NCBI GenBank assembly: GCA_009783295.1 | Contig: WRHK01000036.1 | Location: 1 to 38,237 of the forward strand | DNA from: Promicromonosporaceae bacterium | GTDB lineage: Bacteria > Actinomycetota > Actinomycetes > Actinomycetales > Cellulomonadaceae | DNA length: 38,237 nt | Direction of reading: 5' to 3' | Shown here: in pieces, positions 1 to 8,737 of the stretch | Numbering within the stretch: position 1 is the stretch's first letter | Layout of the letters: every line of letters starts with the position of its first letter | Notes under the pieces: generated by a model | What the model was told of the DNA's origin: nothing | Database searches by the model: none | What the model saw: only the letters and a program-made list of their open reading frames with translations | Made by a program: the position numbers and the translations under genes

Positions 1-140
1 GGCGGCGGGACGCGCCGCGCCGGGGAAGCGGGGTTCGGCGGGGGCGGCCAGGGCCACCCGGGCCGCTGCGGGGGGGGGCGCCGGGCGGGCCCGGCCGCCC
101 GCCACCCCTCGGACCGCCTGACCAGGACGGTGAGAGAGAA
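1..140. other. Upstream spacer of the permease operon, no confident gene
   Basis: Extremely G/C-rich segment before the first permease. One frame stays open to a TGA at 119-121, but it would encode only Ala/Gly/Arg/Pro low complexity and resembles no protein end that I recognise. There is a run of nine G (70-78) and a small GC hairpin (GGGCGG at 83-88, CCGCCC at 95-100). Sugar ABC operons often have a hairpin between the binding-protein gene and the permeases, so this may be such an attenuator; that is inference. The sequence gagagaa at 134-140 probably serves as the ribosome site for the GTG at 141. Confidence 0.35.
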
Positions 141-1115
141 GTGAGCAGCTCGATGTCAGCCACGGTCGACCGCGTCCCCACGCCGGAGTCCAGCACCGAA
201 CGGTTCGGCGCCGCCGACACCACCCGCCGCAGGCACCTGCGGCCCACCGTGTGGGCCGGGCTCGGGTTCCTCGCGCCCCTGCTGGTGTACCTGGCGATCT
301 TCTACGCGTACCCGCTCTACGAGAACGTGTCGATGAGCCTGCACCGGTTCACCCGGGCCACCTTCGTCACGGGCCTCGCCCCGTTCGTGGGCCTGGACGT
401 ATACCGCGAGGTGATCTCGTCGCCGCTGTTCTGGTCGACGGTGCGCCAGACGGCGCTGTTCGTCGTCGTCTCGCTGGTGTTCCAGTACGCGATCGGGCTG
501 GGGCTGGCCGTGTTCTTCCAGCGGCACTTCCCGATCTCGGGCGTGCTGCGGGGCCTGTTCCTGGTGCCGTGGCTGCTGCCGATCATCGTGTCGGCCACCA
601 CGTGGCAGTGGATGATGGACGCCGACTCCGGCATCCTCAACCGGTTCCTCGGGCTGTTCGGCGTCGACCCGATCTGGTGGCTCAACGCCCAGCACTCGCT
701 GATGTCCGTGACCATCGCGAACATCTGGCTCGGGATCCCCTTCAACCTCGTGATCCTGTACTCGGGCCTGCAGAACATCCCGGCGGACCTCTACGAGGCC
801 GCGTCCCTGGACGGCGCGGGCGCCTGGCGCCAGTTCTGGAGCCTGACGTTCCCGCTGCTGCGGCCCGTCTCGGCGATCACCCTGCTGCTCGGGTTCGTCT
901 ACACGCTCAAGGTCGTCGACATCATCTGGATCATGACGCTCGGCACCGGCAGCTCCCAGACCCTCGCGACCTGGGCCTACGGCATGGCGTTCGGCAAGGG
1001 CGCGTCGTCGATCATCCGGTACTCCCAGGCCTCCGTGCTCGGCACGATCCTGCTGGTCATCGCCCTGGTCATGGGCTTCGTCTATCTGGCCGCCCAGCGC
1101 CGGCAGGAGGACTGA
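141..1115 (+). CDS. Carbohydrate ABC transporter permease (MalF/UgpA type)
   Basis: A 324-residue inner-membrane subunit of a CUT1-family sugar importer. After a polar N-terminus (about 35 residues) come about six hydrophobic helices, starting with GLGFLAPLLVYLAIF. The cytoplasmic EAA loop that docks the ATPase is clear (PADLYEAASLDGAGAW, about residues 214-229). The start is GTG at 141, preceded by a purine-rich gagagaa. An internal ATG five codons in is an alternative, but it is less well placed relative to that site. The second permease begins 1 nt after the stop, so the two are co-transcribed and probably form the heterodimeric channel. No ATPase gene is nearby; actinobacteria commonly share one MsiK-type ATPase among several importers. 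The binding protein is presumably just left of the window. The substrate cannot be read from the sequence, but the glycosidases downstream point to an oligosaccharide. Confidence 0.93.
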   Translation: MSSSMSATVDRVPTPESSTERFGAADTTRRRHLRPTVWAGLGFLAPLLVYLAIFYAYPLYENVSMSLHRFTRATFVTGLAPFVGLDVYREVISSPLFWSTVRQTALFVVVSLVFQYAIGLGLAVFFQRHFPISGVLRGLFLVPWLLPIIVSATTWQWMMDADSGILNRFLGLFGVDPIWWLNAQHSLMSVTIANIWLGIPFNLVILYSGLQNIPADLYEAASLDGAGAWRQFWSLTFPLLRPVSAITLLLGFVYTLKVVDIIWIMTLGTGSSQTLATWAYGMAFGKGASSIIRYSQASVLGTILLVIALVMGFVYLAAQRRQED

Positions 1116-1116
1116 C

Positions 1117-1941
1117 ATGGAACGCACCACGGCCCGGCGCACCTGGTGGAAGACCGTGCTCGGTCTCCTCTTCACCGCGCTCATGCTGTTCCCGCTCTAC
1201 TGGATGGTGAACGTCTCGTTCACCCAGCGCGACGCCATCCGCTCCGGGGACGTGTTCCCCCGGCACTTCACGCTCTCCCACTACGCGGTGGTGCTGCACC
1301 AGCAGCTGCCCTATCTGGGCACCAGCATCGTGGTGGGCCTCGGCACGGTCGTGCTGACGCTCGTGATCTCCGCGCCGGCAGCGTTCGCGCTGTCCAAGCT
1401 GTACGTGCCCGGGCGGAGGGCGCTCACGTTCTCGCTGCTGGTCGCCCAGATGATCCCCGCCGTCGTCATGGCGCTCGGGTTCTACACGATCTACACCAAG
1501 CTCGGCATCCTCGACACCCTGCCCGGGCTCATCCTGGCCGACTCGACGATCGCGGTGCCGTTCGGCGTCATGCTGTTCACCGCGTTCATGTCGGGCATCC
1601 CCGCCGAGCTGCTCCAGGCCGCGCACATCGACGGCGCCTCGCACTGGCGCACGTTCCGCTCCGTCGTCATGCCGATCGCCCGCAACTCCGCCGTCACCGT
1701 GGGCCTGTTCGCCTTCCTGTGGGCCTGGTCGGACTTCCTGTTCGCCTCCACCCTCAACCGCGACGGCGGCAGCCTGCGCCCCATCACGATGGGCCTCTAC
1801 GACTACATCGGCTCCCAGAACCAGGAGTGGGGCCCGCTCATGGCCACGGCCGTGCTCGCCTCGATCCCCACCGCGCTGCTGCTGCTGGTCGCCCAGCGCT
1901 ACGTCGCGGCGGGCGTGACCGCCGGCGCCGTCAAGGACTGA
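1117..1941 (+). CDS. Carbohydrate ABC transporter permease (MalG type)
   Basis: A 274-residue partner permease, of usual length for the MalG family. The first membrane helix follows a short basic N-terminus (VLGLLFTALMLFPLYW). The EAA motif is PAELLQAAHIDGASHW, about residues 165-180. The ATG at 1117 has a strong AGGAGG site at 1106-1111 inside the end of the previous gene, so translation is probably coupled. It is followed after 38 nt by a GH63-like glycosidase on the same strand, which suggests that the imported sugar is hydrolysed in the cytoplasm by the next gene product. The family assignment is firm; the substrate is unknown. Confidence 0.93.
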   Translation: MERTTARRTWWKTVLGLLFTALMLFPLYWMVNVSFTQRDAIRSGDVFPRHFTLSHYAVVLHQQLPYLGTSIVVGLGTVVLTLVISAPAAFALSKLYVPGRRALTFSLLVAQMIPAVVMALGFYTIYTKLGILDTLPGLILADSTIAVPFGVMLFTAFMSGIPAELLQAAHIDGASHWRTFRSVVMPIARNSAVTVGLFAFLWAWSDFLFASTLNRDGGSLRPITMGLYDYIGSQNQEWGPLMATAVLASIPTALLLLVAQRYVAAGVTAGAVKD

Positions 1942-1979
1942 CCCCGCCGCCCCTCCGTCTCCTTGCCCCGAGGACCCTC

Positions 1980-3707
1980 ATGACCCCTCCGCACACCCGG
2001 CCCGGCGCCGACGTCGCGTTCGACGTCCGGCAGATCCCGTTCTCCTACCGCGGGGCCTGGTTCGACCTGTCGCCCGTCGTCGGCCTCCACCAGCGCTCCG
2101 AGACGGTCCACCTGGTCTCGCACCGCAACGGCATGCACGCCGTGCTGGCACTCCAGCCGGTCGCGAACGGCGCCCCCGCGCCGACGCGGTGGAACGCGTC
2201 GCCGTCGACGCTGCGCTGGACCGCCGACGACGGCGGCACCGTGACCGCGGCCTTCGACGGCCCCGACGTGCTGCGCCTGCGGGGCCGCGGGCTGGGGCTG
2301 CGGATCGCTGACGCGGCCTCGGAGCTGACGCCCTTCACCGGTACCTACCTGTTCACCGACCCGGTGGACGGGACCAGCGTGTTCACGTCGTACGAGACCG
2401 GGCGGCGCTACCGCCTGACGCGTGTCTCGGGGGCGCTGCAGGTGGCCGGCGCCGAGGCGCTGGGCGCGGCCGACCGCTCCGTCGTCGCGGGCGCCAACGG
2501 CGGGGACTGGGAGCTCGCCATCCACGAGACGACGGCCGGCGCACCGCCCTTCACACCGCACAGCCCCTTCCCCGCGGTGGTCGCCGCGGCGGACGCCGCG
2601 TTCGGCGACTACCTCGAGGCCGTCGCACCCTGGCGGGACACGCGCACGCCCGCCGCGGCGCTCGCGGCGTACGTGCTGTGGTCGGCGACGGTGGCACCCG
2701 AGGGGTTCCTGCGGCGCGAGGCGGTGCTCATGTCGAAGCACTGGATGGACAAGGTGTGGAGCTGGGACCATTGCTTCAACGCGCTCGCCCTGGCGCGCGG
2801 CCTGCCCGACGTCGCGCTCGACCAGCTCCTCACGCCCTTCGACCACCAGGACGCGACCGGCGCCCTGCCCGACTCGGTGACGCACTCCGAGGTCCTCTAC
2901 AACTACGTCAAGCCGCCCATCCACGGCTGGGCGCTGGCCCGGCTGCGGGGCCTGAGCGGCCGGGGGCTCACCGACGCCGAGCTGCGCGAGGTCCACGACC
3001 GGCTCGCGGCATGGACCCGGTTCTGGCTGGTCCAGCGGCGCCGGCCCGGCCACGCGCTGCCCTTCTACCAGCATGGCAACGACTCCGGCTGGGACAACTC
3101 GACCACCTTCGACCGGGACCGCGTCATCGAGTCGCCCGACCTCGCGGCCTTCCTGGTGCTCCAGCTCGAGACGCTCGCCGACCTCGCCACCGAGCTGGGC
3201 CTGCCCGCCGACGAGTGGAAGCGCGAGCGCGACACCGTGCTGCGCGCCCTGACCACCGAGCTGTGGCGGGAGACCGAGTTCGTGGCGGTCGGCGCCCTGT
3301 CCGGGCGCGAGAGCACCGCCACGAGCCTGCTCAACCTGCTCCCTCTGGTGCTGGGCGAGCGCCTGCCCGACGGCGTGCGCCACGCCCTCGCCGACAGGCT
3401 CCAGCACCACCTGACCGAGCACGGCCTGGCCACCGAGCCGCCCACCTCGCCGCGCTACGAGGCCGACGGGTACTGGCGCGGCCCCATCTGGGCGCCGTCC
3501 ACCGCGCTCATCGAGGACGGGCTGCGCACCAGCGGCTTCCCGCAGCTCGCCGACGAGGTCTCCAGCCGGTTCCGCGCCCTGTGCGAGGGCTCCGGCTTCG
3601 CCGAGAACTTCGACGCCCTGACCGGCGCGGGCCTGCGGGACCGCGCCTACACCTGGACTGCCGCCGTGTACCTGATGTTCGCGGCGGACCACGTGCACCG
3701 GCTCTAG
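1980..3707 (+). CDS. GH63-like (alpha/alpha)6 glycoside hydrolase, cytoplasmic
   Basis: A 575-residue protein without a signal peptide. The start is ATG at 1980, with GAGGA at 1970-1974. The first ~190 residues look like a beta-sandwich; the rest looks like an (alpha/alpha)6 barrel of the GH63/GH37/GH15 superfamily. Family-typical segments are DKVWSWDHCFNALAL (Asp263 is the likely acid), HGNDSGWDNST, YWRGPIWAPST and FAENFDALTG (Glu542 is the likely base). GH63 includes processing glucosidase I, mannosylglycerate/glucosylglycerate hydrolases and YgjK-type glucosidases. The compact length is closest to the bacterial mannosylglycerate hydrolase-like group. Position after two sugar permeases suggests that it cleaves the imported sugar by inversion at an alpha-linkage. 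It could also be annotated as an amylo-alpha-1,6-glucosidase-like protein. Fold assignment is good; exact substrate is not known. Confidence 0.82.
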   Translation: MTPPHTRPGADVAFDVRQIPFSYRGAWFDLSPVVGLHQRSETVHLVSHRNGMHAVLALQPVANGAPAPTRWNASPSTLRWTADDGGTVTAAFDGPDVLRLRGRGLGLRIADAASELTPFTGTYLFTDPVDGTSVFTSYETGRRYRLTRVSGALQVAGAEALGAADRSVVAGANGGDWELAIHETTAGAPPFTPHSPFPAVVAAADAAFGDYLEAVAPWRDTRTPAAALAAYVLWSATVAPEGFLRREAVLMSKHWMDKVWSWDHCFNALALARGLPDVALDQLLTPFDHQDATGALPDSVTHSEVLYNYVKPPIHGWALARLRGLSGRGLTDAELREVHDRLAAWTRFWLVQRRRPGHALPFYQHGNDSGWDNSTTFDRDRVIESPDLAAFLVLQLETLADLATELGLPADEWKRERDTVLRALTTELWRETEFVAVGALSGRESTATSLLNLLPLVLGERLPDGVRHALADRLQHHLTEHGLATEPPTSPRYEADGYWRGPIWAPSTALIEDGLRTSGFPQLADEVSSRFRALCEGSGFAENFDALTGAGLRDRAYTWTAAVYLMFAADHVHRL

Positions 3708-3735
3708 TACGCGCGGTCGTGCACGACCTGGGGAT

Positions 3736-3767
3736 GTGAGCGCCCGCCTGCGCGCAGGCTCGCTCAC
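3736..3767 (+). terminator. Intercistronic hairpin between GH63-like and GH39-like genes
   Basis: An imperfect but strong inverted repeat: GTGAGCG (3736-3742) pairs with CGCTCAC (3761-3767), and GCCTGC (3746-3751) pairs with GCAGGC (3754-3759), with a small internal bulge. No T-tract follows. It sits in the 83-nt gap just before the AAAGGAG ribosome site (3775-3781) of the next gene. It could be a partial terminator, an mRNA-stabilising processing site, or a translation-modulating stem. Confidence 0.55.
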
Positions 3768-3790
3768 CGGATGCAAAGGAGCACCACCGC

Positions 3791-6700
3791 ATGTCTCGTA
3801 CGGCACCTCCAGCACAGAGACCGACCGCCCGGGTCGGCCGGCGCCTGACCGCCGCGGTCGGCGCCGCTGCCCTCTCGCTCGTCGGGCTGCCGGCGCTCGC
3901 CCCGAGCGCCGGGGCGGCGTCAGACCCCGTGCCGACGCCCGTCGTCGCCTACACGTTCGACGACGCCGGCCCCGGCGTCGCCACGCTGCACAACTCCGGG
4001 TCGGGCGGCGCGAAGTACGACGGCACGGTCGTCAACGCGTCCGCCCTGCTCAGCGGTTCGCGCGACGGCGGCGGGACGCTCGCGCTGCCCGGCGGCGCAC
4101 TCGGCGCCCCGAGCGCCTCGATGCCCTACGTGCAGATCCCGAACGGCGTCTACCAGGGCATCAGCGGGATCACCGTGTCGACCTGGGTGTACTGGGACGG
4201 CAAGAACGTCACGTCGGCCGCCGCGCCGTGGACGTACATCCTGGGCGGCGACCAGCTGCCGAACAACAACTACGGGGTGTTCTTCGCCCCGTCCGAGAAC
4301 GGCAAGGTCACGGTCGCCGCCAACGACGGCCCGGAGTTCAAGGCCAACAGCGCGAACGCGCTGCCCGCGAACACCTGGACGCACGTCGCGGTCACGGAGG
4401 ACGGGTCGAACCTGGTGCTGTACGTCAACGGTCTGCGCACCGACAGCCGCCCGTCGGCCGTCGACTTCTCCAAGCTGTACTCGGCCTCGAGCACGTTCAG
4501 CGGCCTGATCGGGCGCACGCAGTGGACGGCGCAGTACGCGTCGTACTTCGGCGGGCAGCTCGACGACTTCCAGGTCTACGACAGCGCTCTGACGGCCGAC
4601 CAGGTCGCGCAGGTCGCCGGCGACGTGCCGTCCGTCACCGGGCTGGCGTCGACGTCGTTCGCGCTGGCCACGCTGGCCGGAACTGCGCCGTCGCTCCCGA
4701 CGTCGGTGCAGGCCACCTACTCCGACGGCTACGCCCGCGACGTGGCCGCGACGTGGGACGCCGTCGACCCGTCGTCGTACGCGGCAGCCGGGCACCTCAC
4801 CGTGCACGGCACGGCCGCCGGGGTCGACCTGACCGCCACGGTCACGGTGCTCTCCCCCGACGCGGCCCAGCCGGTCGCGCACTACACGTTCGACGCGGCG
4901 AGCCCGTCGGGCACCGTCGTCGACACCTCCGGCAACGGGCTCGACGCGACCCTGGTCAACCCGGGTACCGCCACGGTGGTGGCCGGGGCCGGCGGGTCGA
5001 ACGCCCTGCAGCTGCCCGGCGGGGCCTCCGGCTCCACGACCGCGGCGTACGTGTCGCTCCCCCGCGGCGTGCTGGCCGGGGCCACCGACCTGACCGTCTC
5101 GGCGCGCGTCCGCTGGGGCGGCGGCGCGGCGTGGCAGCGCTTCTTCGACCTGGGGACCAACAGCACGAGCTACCTGTTCTCCACCCCGTCGAACGGCGAC
5201 GCGCTGCGCTCGGCCGTGACGACGAGCGGGGGCGGCGGCGAGGCCTCCAACACCGGGTCGGCGGCCTTGCCCACCGGCTCCTGGCACACGGTCACGGTGG
5301 TGCTCGACACGACCGCCGACCGCCTGACCACCTACCTCGACGGCGCCGCCGTCGACACCGCCCCGACCACCCTCACGGCGGGCCAGCTCCTGTCCGGCTC
5401 GGCCACCACGTCGGGTGCGCTCGGCAAGTCGTTCTACGCCGACCCGTACTTCGGCGGCGCGTACGACGACGTCGCCATCTACCGGGCCGCGCTGACGCCG
5501 CAGCAGGTGGCCGACGCGGTGCTCGGCACGGTGCCGACCGCCACCGGCCTCACCACCTCCACGTTCGACGTCGCCACCTCGATCGGCACCGCGCCCAGCC
5601 TGCCGCTGACCGCACCCGCCACCTACTCCGACGGGTACACGCGCAACGCGCCCGTGACGTGGGACGCCGTGGACCCGACGGCCTACGCGGCGCGGGGCCA
5701 GCTCACCGTGCACGGCACGGCCGCCTCGCTGGACGTGACCGCGCACGTGACCGTGAAGGCCGAGAACGAGGTCGACATCGACCTGTCCCAGGACACTGGT
5801 CGCTTCATGGGCGGCGCCGTCGGCACGCTCTACGGCCTGTACGGGCAGGGCATCCCGTCCAACAACGTCATCGACGGCATCAAGCTGCGCACCGTCGCGA
5901 CCAAGGCGCAGGACGGCGTCCAGCACCCCGGCGCCGACGCGCTCGAGGTGGTCAAGCCCCTGGTGGACAGCTCGGGCGGCGACGTCTACATCTACATGAC
6001 CGACATCTACCGCGGCTTCCCGTACGAGTGGCCCGGGGACAGCCCCGAGGCAAGGCTGAACGACTACAAGGCCAAGATCGCCACCGAGGTGGACCAGGTC
6101 GCCAGCCTGCCGGAGAAGTACCGCAGCCACGTCGTGTTCGTGCCGTTCAACGAGCCCGAGGGCAACATGTTCGGCACCGGCACGTGGAGCTACAACGGCA
6201 TCAGCTGGACCAGCGACCCGCAGTACTACTTCGCGGCCTGGGACGCCGTCCACGCGATCATCAAGGGCAAGATCCCCGACGCCCGCATCGCCGGCCCGAA
6301 CACCAGCGTGCTGTACTCGCAGGTCCAGGGCTTCATCCAGCACGCGCTGGCCGCCGGCACCATGCCGGACGTCATCACGTGGCACGAGCTGAGCAACCCG
6401 GCCACCATCCGGTCGAACGTCGCCAAGTTCCGCTCGTGGGAGACCGCGCTCTACGCGGGCACGGCCTACGCGGGCAGGCACCTGCCCATCAACATCGACG
6501 AGTACGCGTACAACTACCACACGTCCGTCCCCGGCCAGATGATCCAGTGGATCTCCGCGCTCGAGGACGCGAAGGTCGACGGCGACGTCGCGTACTGGAA
6601 CATCGACGGCAACATCTCCGACACCGCGGTGCAGGCCAACCGGGGCAACGGCCAGTGGTGGCTCTTCAACGCCTACGGGCAGATGACGGGCGACACCGTC

Positions 6701-8659
6701 CAGCTCACCCCGCCGCGTCCCGGCGTCAACTACACGCTCCAGGGCGTGGCGACGCTGGACACGTCGAAGAAACAGGCGCAGGCGATCATCGGCGGCGCCT
6801 CCGGGTCGTCGCTGGTCAGCTTCGCGCACGTCGACCCGGCCGTGTTCGGCACCACCGCGCACGTATCCGTCAAGGAGATCCGCTGGTCCGGCCAGGTGGG
6901 CGACAACTCCGGCCCGCGGCAGGTCGCCGAGCTCAACCTGCCCGTGACGGACGGGTCGCTCGCGGTCCAGCTCGGCTCGGGCGACCTGCCCGCGCTGAAC
7001 GCGGAGTCGGCGTACGTCATCACGGTCACGCCGGGCGCCCACGCCTCGACCAGCACCACCCGCCCGTTCCTCTGGACGGGCACGTACGAGGCCGAGGACG
7101 CCGCGCACACCGGCACGGGCTGGTCCAAGAACGGCCCCGAGGGCACGACGTCCAACGTCTCCGGCTTCTATACGTCGGGCGGCTACGACGTGGGCGGCCT
7201 GCGCACCGGGTCCGACGTGAGGCTGAGCTTCACGGTGGACGTGCCCCACGACGGGAAGTACGACCTGAGCGTGTTCGCGAACTCGCTCAACACGTACCCG
7301 GCCGTCGCGCAGCAGGGCCCGACCAACGTGTTCCTCACCGTCGACGGCGCCGCCGAGCAGCAGCTCTACCTGCCGCTCGCCTACAAGTGGGTGGTGTGGG
7401 ACCACACGGACACCACCGTCGACCTCACAGCCGGCAAGCACACCCTGACCCTCGCCGCCACGAGCCTGGACGGGACCAGGTCCACGACGGGCGACGCGAT
7501 CGTCGACAAGATCGACCTCGCGCTGCCCGACCCGGCGGCCAAGGATGCCGTCTACGAGGGCGAGAACGCCGAGCTCGCGGGCGGCGCCACGGCCGACTAC
7601 ACCCAGCCCGGCGTGTCCGGCTCCGGTACGGCCCGGCTCGCCGTCGGCGGCTCCGCGACGTTCTGGGTCTACTCCCCCGACGACGCCGAGCACACCCTCT
7701 CGGTGGACGCCCTCGGCAGCGGCGCCGCGACGCTCACGGTCAACGGTCACGACGTGACCGCCCTGACGGCGTCCTCGCAGCTGCCCGTGTTCCTCGACGG
7801 CGGCATCAACAAGGTCACCGTCACGGGCACGAGCGGTGCGCTGCTCGTGGACCGCGTGCGGGTCGGCGCGTCCACGGCCGCCCTCGCCTCCACGGTCTAC
7901 CCGGCCGAGGACGCGACGACGTCGGGCACCGCCGCCGTGCAGCCCTACCCGCTCGCGCAGGGCGGCAAGGCCGTGACCGGGATCGGCGGCGACCCAGGCA
8001 ACCACAACGAGCTCACGTTCCACGTCACCGCCGCGGCGGCCGGCACGTACGCGATCACCGTGCGCTACTCCAACGGGGAGCAGTCCATGGCGTCGCACTA
8101 CAACCCCGACCCCCTCGCGCGGCACGCCGACGTCTCGGTCAACGGTGCTGTGGCCCAGCGCGTCTGGTTCCCGCACACGTTCCACGACGACAACTTCTGG
8201 GACGAGACCTTCTTCGCGACCCTCGCGAAGGGCAGCAACACCCTCACGTTCCACTCCGAGGAGCTGCCCAGCTTCGACGGGAAGACGTACCTCTCCCAGA
8301 CGTTCCCCGACGCCGACATGCGCTCGCCGTGGGCTCCCAACATCGACCAGCTCACGGTCACGCCGTCCACGCTGGGCGAGTGGTCGAAGTCGGCCGTGTA
8401 CACCGAGGGCATGCAGGTCGCCTCCGGCGGGTCGCTCTGGCGGGCCCTGTGGTGGACGCAGAACCAGAAGCCCGGCGACCCGTACGGGCCGTGGGAGCAG
8501 ATCGTGACCGCCCCGGACGGCACCGCCGTCTGGACGGCGACGCGCATCTTCGACACCGGCGACCGGGTCACCTACCGCGGCACCACGTACGTCGCCCAGT
8601 GGTGGACGCGCAACCAGGCGCCCGGCGACCCGAACGGGCCCTGGAAGGCGGCCGGCTGA
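3791..8659 (+). CDS. Secreted multimodular clan GH-A (GH39-like) glycosidase with LamG, Ig-like and CBM domains
   Basis: A 1622-residue extracellular enzyme. The signal peptide has twin Arg (GRR), a hydrophobic core and probable cleavage after APSAGA (~42). Domains follow in order: LamG/ConA-like (~50-278), Big_4-type Ig-like (~281-357), a second LamG (~362-577), a second Ig-like (~580-656), and a catalytic (beta/alpha)8 barrel (~660-975). The probable acid/base is Glu788 (FNEPEGN) and the nucleophile Glu904 (NIDEYAY). Next are a beta-sandwich typical of GH39 (~979-1085), three CBM6/CBM35-like jelly rolls (~1098-1247, ~1253-1360, ~1370-1524), and two small CBM5/12-type aromatic modules (~1530-1572, ~1579-1622; WWTQNQKPGDP and WWTRNQAPGDP). 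The ATG at 3791 has AAAGGAG 9 nt upstream. It likely attacks an insoluble polysaccharide whose products enter through the importer in the same locus. GH39 is my best family guess; another GH-A family is possible. Confidence 0.85.
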   Translation: MSRTAPPAQRPTARVGRRLTAAVGAAALSLVGLPALAPSAGAASDPVPTPVVAYTFDDAGPGVATLHNSGSGGAKYDGTVVNASALLSGSRDGGGTLALPGGALGAPSASMPYVQIPNGVYQGISGITVSTWVYWDGKNVTSAAAPWTYILGGDQLPNNNYGVFFAPSENGKVTVAANDGPEFKANSANALPANTWTHVAVTEDGSNLVLYVNGLRTDSRPSAVDFSKLYSASSTFSGLIGRTQWTAQYASYFGGQLDDFQVYDSALTADQVAQVAGDVPSVTGLASTSFALATLAGTAPSLPTSVQATYSDGYARDVAATWDAVDPSSYAAAGHLTVHGTAAGVDLTATVTVLSPDAAQPVAHYTFDAASPSGTVVDTSGNGLDATLVNPGTATVVAGAGGSNALQLPGGASGSTTAAYVSLPRGVLAGATDLTVSARVRWGGGAAWQRFFDLGTNSTSYLFSTPSNGDALRSAVTTSGGGGEASNTGSAALPTGSWHTVTVVLDTTADRLTTYLDGAAVDTAPTTLTAGQLLSGSATTSGALGKSFYADPYFGGAYDDVAIYRAALTPQQVADAVLGTVPTATGLTTSTFDVATSIGTAPSLPLTAPATYSDGYTRNAPVTWDAVDPTAYAARGQLTVHGTAASLDVTAHVTVKAENEVDIDLSQDTGRFMGGAVGTLYGLYGQGIPSNNVIDGIKLRTVATKAQDGVQHPGADALEVVKPLVDSSGGDVYIYMTDIYRGFPYEWPGDSPEARLNDYKAKIATEVDQVASLPEKYRSHVVFVPFNEPEGNMFGTGTWSYNGISWTSDPQYYFAAWDAVHAIIKGKIPDARIAGPNTSVLYSQVQGFIQHALAAGTMPDVITWHELSNPATIRSNVAKFRSWETALYAGTAYAGRHLPINIDEYAYNYHTSVPGQMIQWISALEDAKVDGDVAYWNIDGNISDTAVQANRGNGQWWLFNAYGQMTGDTVQLTPPRPGVNYTLQGVATLDTSKKQAQAIIGGASGSSLVSFAHVDPAVFGTTAHVSVKEIRWSGQVGDNSGPRQVAELNLPVTDGSLAVQLGSGDLPALNAESAYVITVTPGAHASTSTTRPFLWTGTYEAEDAAHTGTGWSKNGPEGTTSNVSGFYTSGGYDVGGLRTGSDVRLSFTVDVPHDGKYDLSVFANSLNTYPAVAQQGPTNVFLTVDGAAEQQLYLPLAYKWVVWDHTDTTVDLTAGKHTLTLAATSLDGTRSTTGDAIVDKIDLALPDPAAKDAVYEGENAELAGGATADYTQPGVSGSGTARLAVGGSATFWVYSPDDAEHTLSVDALGSGAATLTVNGHDVTALTASSQLPVFLDGGINKVTVTGTSGALLVDRVRVGASTAALASTVYPAEDATTSGTAAVQPYPLAQGGKAVTGIGGDPGNHNELTFHVTAAAAGTYAITVRYSNGEQSMASHYNPDPLARHADVSVNGAVAQRVWFPHTFHDDNFWDETFFATLAKGSNTLTFHSEELPSFDGKTYLSQTFPDADMRSPWAPNIDQLTVTPSTLGEWSKSAVYTEGMQVASGGSLWRALWWTQNQKPGDPYGPWEQIVTAPDGTAVWTATRIFDTGDRVTYRGTTYVAQWWTRNQAPGDPNGPWKAAG

Positions 8660-8682
8660 CACATCCCGCACGACGGAACACC

Positions 8683-8715
8683 GCCGGGGCGGCACGCATC
8701 GCGTGCCGCCCCGGC
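8683..8715 (+). terminator. Strong intrinsic terminator hairpin
   Basis: A perfect 15-bp inverted repeat (8683-8697 paired with 8701-8715; core CGGGGCGGCACGC) closed by a three-base loop (ATC). It lies 23 nt after the stop of the secreted glycosidase. There is no long T-run, which is common for actinobacterial terminators. It separates the carbohydrate locus from the antiporter gene. Confidence 0.85.
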
Positions 8716-8725
8716 TCCGTCTGCC

Positions 8726-8737
8726 TAACCTCGACTC
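8726..8737 (+). promoter_or_regulatory. -10 box for a leaderless transcript of the antiporter gene
   Basis: TAACCT at 8726-8731 matches the actinobacterial TANNNT -10 pattern. It is followed by exactly six bases and then GTG. That spacing places +1 on the first base of the start codon. No Shine-Dalgarno is present, and none would fit between the terminator stem and the start. Confidence 0.6.

Noticed and set aside
70-78. Run of nine G as a functional G-quadruplex or slippage site.
   Set aside because: A single run without the other G-tracts in regular spacing; it could equally be a sequencing problem in a homopolymer.
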